From contig CAJHZI010000193.1 in assembly GCA_905160935.1 (NCBI GenBank), positions 582,501 to 646,500 of the forward strand: DNA of 64,000 nucleotides. Direction: 5' to 3'. How positions within the stretch are numbered: position 1 is the stretch's first letter; every line of letters starts with the position of its first letter. Source of the DNA: Enchytraeus crypticus. Taxonomy: Eukaryota > Annelida > Clitellata > Enchytraeida > Enchytraeidae. Of the stretch, positions 41,301-53,400 are shown one piece after another. The notes beneath the pieces are model-generated. The model worked only from the letters and a program-made list of their open reading frames with translations. It was not told the origin of the DNA and did no database searches. The position numbers and the translations under genes were made by a program.

Positions 41301-44300
41301 TTAGAGCATTTAAGGCAAATCAGGCTCAAATAACGTAAAAAGTCCGTCCTACTTGACACGATCTACGTTATTATTGCAATTATAGCTTTGAACGACCAAA
41401 TTAACTGAAAATGTAACAATTTCACACCACAATAATGCTCTAAATATTCAGTATTTAGAATATTTGTCTGATATTGAGGACAAGTTGATATAATGATCAA
41501 CACCAAATTATTGCATATACGATTTAAACAAATACCTTAAAAAAACACCGAAAACGAAATTTATTCAGCAGACTAAACTTTGTGGCATTAAACTGTTTCT
41601 GAAATTTGAAGACGATTTAAAAAATTAATTTTAGAAAAACATTTACAAAAGAAGATGCTTTTAAAAAGCGCTTAAACCCCTGAACATCACACGAAGCACT
41701 CAAAACCTAATTACTCATCTATGATTTACTCACCGCTGACAGTTAGCACAGCCTGATGCTCCACGGAGCCCAGGCTGTTGCTAGCGATGCACAGGTACGT
41801 CCCTGACATGCTCGCTGTCACCTGACTGATCGTCAGGGTGTGCACGTTCTCCTTCTGTTCCCGTCGATACTTGAAGGTCGAGGGCACGTCTTTCCCGTCC
41901 TGCTTCCAGGTGACCTTCGGCTCGGGATTGCCCTTGACCTTGACCTTCAGCACCACCGTGGCTTTCTCTTCGATTGTCTAAACAATTTATTTGTGAATTA
42001 AGTAATCAAATAACCGACTAATTATTCAGTTTTAAAATTTATTAATCAGACAATTATCTATCCAATTTTTCTATTTAATACGACAGGTTGTGTTATTTGA
42101 TGACATCGACACAATTAAGAGCAAACACAAACAAATATGCACAATATCAAATAATCGAGATAAAGAGTGTCATGACAAAATATTACACGTTTAGTGATTA
42201 ATATTAACCATTACCATCATTATCTTCTCTTAAATATCAGTTTAAATAAGGTCGAGACACAAATAGACTTTCTCCAATCCTCTCTATCCCACACCATTAA
42301 TCATTACTATTAATAAGTTTTCTAAAATAATAAGTACAGAAATATTTTAGCTCTACCAGATTCTCGAAGACTTCGACAAAGGCTGGTGGTTCCCCTTTAG
42401 GAGGTGACTTCTCTTTCTTCACCTCCTCAGCTTTGGGTGACTCAGGAGCCGGTGCTTCCTCTAAGATAGGCTGCTCTTCTTGTTTCGGTTCTTCGATTTT
42501 ACGCTCTGGCGATCGTTCTACGCAGTAAACAAAATATACTTTCTTTACTTTCTTTATTATCTTTACGGTGATTTGTATTGTGTTTGATTTCTGTTGTACG
42601 AGTTTCTTACTGCCATGAATTTGGTGAAATAAAGATTGCATTTAATTTATATTTATTTAATAATCAGATTTTAATTGGTAACTTCCATGACTGCAAGAAT
42701 GGAAAATGATAAAATTAGTCTATATATTATTCAAATCGATGCCAGAGTAAAATACATATTTACAATTTCAAGTAATTAATCTGATTAATAAATAATTAAC
42801 TAATTAATCCAGTCATCAAGTGACTAAAAAAGTTGATATTTAATGTTAATACACTAAAAACACCATTTTTTGAGCGAAAGGTCTATCTAGAAATATAAGT
42901 ATGGAACCAGTTTCGATTACGTTTCGATTAAGTTTTCTTAACATTTATTAATTGCATCACTGCAACCGACGACCGTGGAAAAGATAAAATTAATCTCATC
43001 ATCATCTTCCCTTGAATCTCAGTGCAAATAGGTCAGGATACCAATAGACTGTCTCAAATCCTCTCTGTCCTATATCAATAAATCCCATATTTGAGACTTT
43101 TCCATTCGTTTAAGTTTTTGTAGCAATTTCTGGAGACTAAGTGCTGGTGTGGATCCTATTGCTTTAGTAGCCTTCTACGACACATGCAGTCACCGGTTGG
43201 TCAATTCTTCAAACAAACCGCAAAATTAATATGATAAAAATGATAATGATAAAATCTAAATAGGCCTATTGTAAAATTAGATGCCAGAGTAAAAACAAAT
43301 TGACAAGTTCAATTAATTATCAGGTTATCAATTAAATAATTACTAATTAATTGATTAGATTCTAAAATTTTCATAGAAAAAGATGATTTATAACAAAACA
43401 ATAGTTAACAATGTAGGCCTACTAACTTTTAACTTGCAGCTTAAAAGAGGCAGCGGCAGAACCAACGGGATTGGTCGCTTTCACAGTGTACTCTCCCGCC
43501 TGATTGGTCGGCACTGATTTCAACGTAAGCTTTGTCCTGTTCTCATCTAGCGTTATAGTAATCAGGTCAGTCTGTTCCAGTTTTGTGGTTCCCTTGTACC
43601 TGGGTAGACAATCATATCTTATTGTGTTTATTTGCTTGTTGTATTTAGAATGTCTCAATAGCGTAGGGGTAACGTCATGAACTTTTAAATAGCAGATCCT
43701 GAGTTGAATTGAACGCTCGTGGGTTCGAATCCTAGCCGCGCTGATCTGAGAGTAAAATCTCTGACATTCACTGGCCTGGTTATACGGAAAATGTTCTAAA
43801 TTGTCTGACGGTTTTAACATGTGGTATTAAAAGTGATAGATATCAACACAGTTGATCATTTCACTAAAATGCGCGTTTACTTTTTTTTACTGACTTTTCT
43901 TAACTTGATAATTACCTAAACCTCCTCACTTTCCTAAAGGCTAAATGAAAGTATACTTCTATACGTCAATAACTGTCATAGCTTAATAGTCAAATTGTTG
44001 TAAGTAGTAGAATTTGTACTCTCCAATCTTTATATTTGTTTTATATTCATCTGCCATGGCGCAGATATCTACATAGTCATTTGTGTTGTAAGTTTTTACT
44101 AGCTACAAATATTATTATTATTTCTTCTTCATCCAGAGTCAAATTTCAGAACTGTTATTATATTGTCCAAGATGCCATACTAAGATGACATACTAAGAGC
44201 AAGAAGCAACCATCTGATAAAGATATGAGCATTATACAAATAATTTTCTGTTAAATGGGTGTTTAATGTTTTAAAATAACTTTCGCTAGTTGCCATTCGG

Positions 44301-47300
44301 AACGTTATAAATAATTTCAAGATACACTCGTATGTGGACATGTAGAGAAAGACGGTAGATAGAGATGATTGGAGGCGTTATATGCCATGGATCTGCCAGT
44401 AGGCAGTGCACTAAGAGAGAGAGAGAGTTACCATTCGACAGATGGCAGCGGTAGACCCGTTACAACGCTCTCAAATGTGCAGTCGTCACCTTCCATTGCA
44501 TTCACATCAGAGGGGCGTGTCACAGTGGGCTTCTCCTTCTTCTCTGTAATTAATTAATTAATTAATTAATTAATGTTATTATCCAATGTTATGATCCTAC
44601 TACTTATTAATTTAAGTTATTATATGTGATTTCATGTTCCTGAGTACAGTTCAATTCGCCCCATTGCTTGCTATTAATCAATCGATTAATTGATCGATGA
44701 ACTGTTCTGTAGATTAGTAGACTAATTATATTACCACTGACGTCTACCTTATGTTTGAAACAAAAGCATAGCATTTAGTGCACAAAATGACTGATTGATT
44801 GATTGACTGATTGATAGATTGATTATACATGTAGATTGACGGACTGAATAATTAATTGAGTGGGTGATTAATTGATATATTAATTGATTTATTGATTGAT
44901 TGATTGATCAATTGACTTATTGATTGATTAATTGATCTATTAATTGATTGATTGATCTAACCTATGACGGAGAGCTTGGCTGAGGTCATGGCCTCTCCCA
45001 CAGGGTTCTTGGCGACGACCTTGACCTCACCGCTGTCAGTCAGTGCTGGATTGAGCAGGGTTAGGTGCAGCACGAAATCTCCATTCTGAGGAGTCAGCTT
45101 CCATTGGACTGCGTCTGTAGAGGTCATCGGCTGATCTTTGTGGTACCTGATGAAACAATCAGAGAGATAATAATTGAATCAAAGATATTAAAGCCAATTT
45201 TCATGAGATTAAAGTGAATCAATTAATCAAATCAATCAGTCAGCCAGTCTAATAATGGGTTAGTAAAGGGCTGATCTATGTGGTACCTGGAGAATCGATC
45301 AGAGAGATAATAATTGAATCAAAGAAACTAAAACCACTTTTTATGAGATTAAATCCAATCAATCAATCAATTAATCAAGTCAATCAATCAGTCAGTCAGT
45401 CTAGTAATGGGTTAGTAAAGGGCTGATCTGTGTGGTACCAGGTGAATCACTCAGAGAGATAATAATTGAATCAAATAGATTAAAGCCAATTTTTATTAGA
45501 TTTAATCCAATCAATCAATATAGAGAATCAATTAATCAAAGCAATCAATCAATTAGTCAATCAATTACTCAATCTATTAATCAAATTAATCAATCAATTA
45601 TTCAGTTAACTGGTCAGTCGGTCAGTCAGTAAGTCAGTCAGTCAGTCAATCAATCAGTTAGACAGTCAATCAGTCAGTCAGTAAGTCAGTCAGTCAATCC
45701 TTCTATTAATAGGTTTTCCATGGATGATCATTGACTTACCTGTTCAGTGAATGCATAGCTTAAAATAAAATACTAAAATAAAATATTAAATAAAGTTTTA
45801 AATAAATTTACAGTATTAATCAAAGAGTTAAGACTTACTAGTCAATATATTCAGCATGTAATTTTATTTGCTTAGATTAGAGGCATCTTGTATATAGGTC
45901 CATATCGAGTGTGAATTCGTCATAACAATATTTATTAACTATTACTATATTTATAATACTATTACATTTATTAACTATTACTATTTATTTATTAAATGTA
46001 ATCTTGACTTTAGTTTTATTGAGGACAAATTAATTATTTTATTTTAAGAACTTATTTTCAATCGTAAACATAAAAAGGAAACACTCTTCAAAATTAGTAA
46101 ACGCTCTAAGTAATATTGGTATCGATAACATTTCAAATAAAAATAAATGGACTGGCTAGCTGGTCGAATGGATTGCGAGTTTAAATAAGCAAAAGGTCAT
46201 CAGTTTGAATCTAAGTCAGATCAACTCTTACAGTGTCCTTACGTTAACTTACGGAAACGTACGTTACACTTTTACCAGTAGTACAGACTGCATTGTAGTA
46301 CATTTAACTACTAGGTCTTCATGGTGGACACTGGAAAACATCCTTACTGCATTTATAAAAAGTTTACTTTTCTAGATATTTGAAAACGTTCTGTTACAGT
46401 CGAATACACAATCAAAATACACAGTCAGAAAAAAGACTAAAGAAACTTAAAAATCTACGGGACATGACTGTATTGTTGAGTTATTAAATAGCTAAGACAT
46501 TAATATGGTTAATGAAGAAAGTCTATTCGTATCTCGACCCTACTTAAACTAGGATTCAAGGGAAGATGATGATGGTGATGATGATTAAATATGCTTAATT
46601 ATTGTTGCTAACCAAGTTATTTCTGGCTGTGGGCTTCCCTTTACTCTAGCCTCGAACACAATCTTAACACCCTCCTTGGTTTCCTTGCTGACCAGTTTCT
46701 GAGTGAAGACCGGTGGCGACATCTTGTCTGTAAAAATAACGACAGAATTCTGAGTAAATAGAAAAAAAATAGATTTAACACAATTACTTTTTTTAATTAA
46801 CAGAATCCACGTCATAATGCTGACCATTCTTATATTCTGCCCAATGGCATGTCCAGAGTCTATTATTTGTCAATCTGCTTAATACCAGTATCAAACTACT
46901 TATCTCATTAGTACTTATCTTACTACTTATCAGCAAAGTCAGAAGGGCATTCGGTTGGTGAGAGCCTAGGCTCCAGAAATTACTACAAAATTGTTCTAAT
47001 CCCGACCTTCGTTAAACTGGGACTCAAGGGAAGACGATGATGATGACGACGATGTTGACGATGAAGATGATTTACATTGTTTTATTTATTTTATATTTCT
47101 ATAAAGTGAAGATCGGGTACATCAAAGATCAGCCCTAAGTCCATATGTGTTTATTTTGATTATGGATGACCAATAAATTGATGACATGGAATAGTCAATA
47201 GGTTAAAAAGAATTTGACAGCAATTTTATGTTCTTTTGCTTTCTTTTAATTCTTCTACACCAGTTTTCATTCAAGTTTATCGACAGTTCTCAGGCCAAAA

Positions 47301-50300
47301 CGACGCTGGTCGAGACGATCTGAATGAGATTCGAACCTCAGTCAACCGCTTAACTGACAGGTGTAAGGCAAACTGGGCTATCCATCAGATACTTTCTACA
47401 GCATTAACCAATGACAATTTCTAGAGAAGGATAAAAAGCTGGTAAAGATAAGGTTAACGTTAGTTTCCTCACTCGAAAGCGATGTCAGTGACGGGCGAGC
47501 CCAGGATTTGAGCTACGCATATACTGTTCTGTGGTCGAATATCTTATCGACTGGAGCCAGTGGTGAAGATAAAAGGCGCCTCATTTAACGTTCATTATTA
47601 ATACCATTTTAAAACGTTCAAACATCTCGCAATGTCTGTCCATCTCATGCTTATCAGAGAGTGCGCTAACCACTCGGCCATCTGGTACTACGAGTAAACT
47701 TTAGGTTTGATTTATTCAATTTTCAAGAGGGTTCGTTCCGGGAGTGGAATCGAAGGCTTTGGGGGGGGGGTAGGGGGGGTAATAGAGGCTATGTCATAGG
47801 TGTATTCAACCTGGTGATTACAATTTTAACCAGGGGGTCACACATCTACTAAGAGGGTGGGGGTGTTAAACCTGCGGGGGAAAAAATTTAGTCAGGGGGT
47901 CCCATTTCGGCTAAGTGGGGCCGAATCCCTAACCACCCACCAAATCTAATTTTCACTAGTTTAGATATTAATTTAAATGTAATGATTATTTAGCTTATTA
48001 TTGCTATTAATCTCTTTCTGTAAAGTAGTCTCGAAGACCGAGTCGGCCATGACACTTAAGTTTTGTCATGCTGACAAGTTTTCTGACATGCTATTTAAGT
48101 TTTCGTTGTTAACAATAATAATAATAATAAAGTCTAATCCTAAGGAAACTGTTTGACGACGGACCTACGACGTTGACGACGGCAGAACACTCCGTGGAGC
48201 CCGCGCTGTTCTCAGCGACACAGCGATAAACTCCTGACATCTTCTGAGTGACGCCTGACATGACCAGCGTACATGTGTCGCCCTCTTGCGAAATCTTCTG
48301 TTTAAATGTCTGCGTCAACTGCGTCTCTTCTCTGTAAAAGTGAAAAAGTGGTGTTTTATAAGCATATAAATAAACGTGCTGATGAAATTTAGAATGATTT
48401 TCTATAAGCAGCAAGAAAAGAATGTGCAAAGGGGAGAAAGAAGCACTCGTCGTAACAGTTGCAAGGCCGAGTGGTTAGCTAGTTGACTTGATATGCTGGA
48501 GGAAGACCGAGACTTGAGAAGATAAAAGAGTTGACAGCGCGTCGTTTGTGTATATGAAAGGCAGAAGATAGTTGTGTAGGGGAGTTTAGTGCAATGGATC
48601 TGCCAATGAGCTAATGGGCAGGTCCATTCACTAAACTCCCTTAAAATGAAAACAAAAAGCCAAACTAACAAACTGGTAAAAAAGCTAATGTTAACGTCAG
48701 TTTCCTCACTCGAAAGCGATGTCAGTGACGGGCGAGCACAGGATTTGAACCCCGCACATACTGATCCGCAGTCGAATAGCTTACCGACATCGTCACTGGC
48801 TCCAGCCAGTAACTAAATTAAACACAACAAATCTGCCACACTTAAATGGTCCAGTAGACGAGAATAATAAACCACATAACAAATGCATGAAAACAGTAAT
48901 ATTAAACTATATGAAAAATAAAAATAAATAAAACTATAATGTAAGTAATTAATTAACTTTCAAAAACTATATGAAAAAAATAAATAAGTAAAATTAAAAA
49001 GTAATTATCTTTCAGAAATACAATGACAAAAACACTTAATTAAAATCTAAGAAGAATAAATAATAGAAAATTTTAATAATTAGAAAATAGTAAACAAATA
49101 ATAATAATAATTATATAAAGGATTGCTAAAAGGGTCACTCACTTGAACCATTTAACGTTGGGCTGAGGTGAGCCCACGACCCTAGTCACCAGGGTTAGGT
49201 TCTTCTTCTCTTCTATAGTCTGCGTAAATCAATCAATCAATCAATCATAATAGGGGCGGGATTTAGCGCACTCGGCTAAGCTGCGAATCAGCTGAACGAA
49301 GTTAAGCTACATCGCGCCCGGTCAGTACTTTCTGGGCGAACACATTGGAAGATCGAGCCTTGACAGCTTTGAATGAAAAAATCCCGAGGGTGTTGGAAGG
49401 TTATTCTTAAATCCTGGCCGGCTGCAAGTGATTTGCCAACAATATGTCATGTGTCTGTACGGATACATATTCTCTTCCTTTGAATCTCAGTTTAACTTGG
49501 GTAGGGATTAGAAAATCTTGTAATTTCTGCAGCTAAGGTGATCACTAACATAATTCCTTTTCTAATGTTGGTTTGGATGTTTGTGCTTTGTCGTCTTTTA
49601 CGACACGTGTAGTCTACAGTTGGTCTATTCTTCAGCAACCCGGACATAAAACGGGTAAATTCAGTCAATAAGTTCAATTAATCAATCAGTGCGTTTATCT
49701 ATCAATTCATTTATCAAAGCACTCAGAATCGTTTTAAATAGCTCGCAGTAGATTAGTTAATGAAAAAGTGAGAAATCGATCACTACATTATTTAATACGA
49801 TCAACGAATGGAGACTCTCTGATTGCGGTTTGTGGAGTGTTAAGTTTAAGCAATGAGCTAAATTAAAGAATATTGTAATTAAAATACTTTCAATGTTGTG
49901 ATCACATAGTGATATAGTTTTTCTGCTATTAAACCAATATATTATATCCCAGCAATGAGACACCGATATCACAAATTTTATGCGGAAATTACTATTTATC
50001 ATTTTACAAATACCAACGTAGAATAACATGCAGACACCATTCTTCTAGGAACATTATTTAAATATCAACTCTGCTCGTCTGTCTGTGCTTAACTAAGTCA
50101 GTCCAATTCTTATCATTGGATTCTAACGCCTATGTCGATTATATACAGTATAGTGAGTGTAATTAGTCAATATTACAATTCACTAAAAAGACAGTCAACA
50201 CCGTATTTGAACAACTCGTAAGGTAGATAAGTGAGGGAAAAACACGAAGAGTCAATCAATTATTTTTTACTAACTTGTTTATTGACTGTAGCACTGTAAT

Positions 50301-50410
50301 TGCTGTTATTCTAACGATATTAATTACATGGGGCAGCGGCCAATTTTAAAATAAGTATAAACCTTTTGAAAATAATCGCTCTATCTCTCTCTCTCTCTCT
50401 ACCTTTATCC

Positions 50411-50454
<44 letters not shown>

Positions 50455-53400
50455 TTCACTTTCATTTTATTCAAGTTCATTGTTCTGTCATATGGCAGAT
50501 CCAAGATACATATTCCTCTCCACAGTCTAAAATCAGGCTCCATAGAGAGCATTCCTTAGATCAATTTGTTGATCTCTTTAAAAGGCTAAGCCTTTATCCA
50601 CGTGTAGCCAATAACTTGAGAAAAATATGGCCACTGAGATGGTTTTCCGTTTGAAACTAATAGGAACACATCAATATCGACTTTAAGACTTTATTTTGAC
50701 TTTAAGTCAAAAAATGTTTAGTTTTAAACCAACCTTATCTTAAATTCAACTGTGTTTAGTTCGATATTAGCTCAATATTTATTTAATTAACTTGATTTTT
50801 ATTACCTTAAGACTACGATTTAAGTAGACTATCCTTTGCTTTACATTTATATAGCTATGTTTCCAATATTTGCCTCTTTTTATGTGCAGTAATTAATGTG
50901 TATGGTTGCCATAGGCTCTACAGCATTCTGTAGCATAGAAGACAATTAGTAGCTGTGTTTGTTATTCTCTGCTACTGACTGTATTACCTCACAGAGCTTA
51001 GGCTCTTTTGTGGTAACCGTCTTCCAGATTATTTGTTTAGTTTCTAATTAAGTATGCTGTATTTGTTGTTTATTATGACACGGAAAACAAATGAAAAGGT
51101 TGAATGAATCAATCAATATGATACGGTTCAATAAAAGCAAACTAACCGTTTCTTTGAGGACTTCAATGAACTCAGGTGCTCTCGTCTCGGGCTTGACTTC
51201 TTGTTTGGGTTCGTCTTTGGGCTCTTGTTTGGGCTCCTCTGGTTTGGCTGCATTAGAATAATATAAATAAAAAAGTAAATAGATAAATAAATAAATAATT
51301 AATTACATGATTAAATAAATAAATACATTGGCTGCATTTGAAGAAAAAATAAATATAAATATAAATTGTTTTCACATCTACAGGCTTTCATTCAGAGACG
51401 TTCCTAACGTAAAAATAGTTCAATTTGTAAGCGTGTCAAGTACTTTAACCTACCGATATAAAAATTGAGTTAACTGCAAGTTAACTGTTATGAATTAGTG
51501 ATTAGATGAATTGATGAACTGATTAATTGCTGAAACGATAAATTAATTTGATTGATTGTTCGACGGATTGATTAATCAACGCATTAGACTACCTGGTAGA
51601 ATAAGATTAATTATTAATAATTAATAGATTAATTGATTAATTGATGAACTGATTAATTGCTGAAACAATAAATAAATAAATAAATAAATTGTTCGACAGA
51701 TTGATTAATCAACGTATTAAACCACCTGGTAGAATGAGCACAGCAGTCGAGTGTGCCTCCCCCACACTATTCCTCGCCCAACAAGTGTACTGGGTTTTCG
51801 TATCCTCGACGGTAACGCTGCGAATCGTCATACTGTACGTTTCTTCTCGTCTCTCAAAGTGGTAACGCTCTGACTCCGTCACAGACCACGTGACCTCTGG
51901 GTCGGGCACGCCCCTCACCACTGAGGTCAAGGTCACGGGCTGACCCAAGGTCACAGGCTCGTCCTTGAGGGGACGAAGGAAGACGGGAGCCTCGAAGACG
52001 ATGATGACCTGGCAGGAGGAAGTGGCCTCGCCGTAGTCGTTGTAGATACGAATGACGTACTCGCCGGCGTCAGCCTGGGTCGAGTGCTCGATGATGAAGA
52101 TGATCTCAAGAGTCTCAGTCAACTCCATTCTAGGCAAGTTAATCAATAACTTAATGTAGCGATCGATAGGTTGATAAAATCAATCCGTCAACCCATTACT
52201 TAATCACTTAGAGATGAAGACATAAATTAATGCGTCAATCAATCTTTTAGTCAATCTGTCAATCAATCAATAACTTAATGTAGCGATCGATAGGTTGATA
52301 AAATGACTGGAGCCAGCGGCGAAGTCGGTAAGATACTCGACCGCGGATCAGTAGGTGCGGGGTTCAAATCCTGGGCTCGCCCGTCACTGACATCGCTTTC
52401 GAGTGAGGAAACTGACGTTAACCTTAGCTTTACCAGCTTTTAAAATCATTCCATTAACCCATTAGTTAATCATTAAGAGATGAAAACATAAATTAATGCG
52501 TCAATCGATCTGTTAATCAATCTTTCAATCAATCTGTCAATCCATCTATTGATCAATCTTTCAATCAATCTGTCAATTAATGTGATAATCAATCTGCCAA
52601 TTAATATGACAATCAAACTGTCAATTAATATGTCAATCTATGTGTTAATCAATCTGTCAATCAATGTGTCAATCAATGTGCCAAGCAATCTGTCAGTCAT
52701 ATTCGATTACAGATTGACTGACTGAAAGACTAAATGATTGATAGATTGATTGATTGATTGTTTGAATAATTGATTTACTGACTGACTGATTGATTAATTT
52801 TGGCGGAGTGGATGATTGATTGATTGATTAATACTAATAGTAATAAAATAAAATTTAAAAAAACAATAATAATAATAATAATAATATAATATTAAAAATA
52901 ATAATATAAAAAAATAATAATAATAACAATCAGTCAATCAATCAATCAATAAGAATTCAACATCCGGTTCCTCGCCATAAGGCAATGTCAGGGACGTCTC
53001 CTGCAGACTCTACACAAACAGGCGCCAAAGAACCACACGATGACGACTGAGTACGCAGAGACCACAAGGGAAAGCGAGATCAAAACAGTGCAAGTCCAAG
53101 ATCCAAGGCAAGCGGATCCAAATTTGGACCTATGGCGGAAAGAGATGGGTTTTTAGCTTGCCAAGGAAAGTACCAATACAATTACAAGATCGAAGATCGT
53201 GTGGCAGAGAGTTCCATATTGTCGCAGCAGAAAACATGAAGGAGCGTCTGCCCATGGCAGATTTAATATTTGGTACAGTAATAATGATATAGTAGTAAAA
53301 ATAAAGGTTTAAGTTAACGTTTTCTGTACTGCCTGACATAGTAAGCCTATTAGTATAATATTTAACTTACTAACCTATACTGATTGACGTCAAGCTCGAT

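Noticed and set aside
43422-43820. Long open frame extending exon 14 upstream
   Set aside because: The extension reads through a SINE-B insertion; the acceptor at 43600-43601 bounds the true exon.
47755-47945. G-quadruplex regulatory element
   Set aside because: The G runs belong to a repeat with a second relative near 31745; nothing ties them to regulation.
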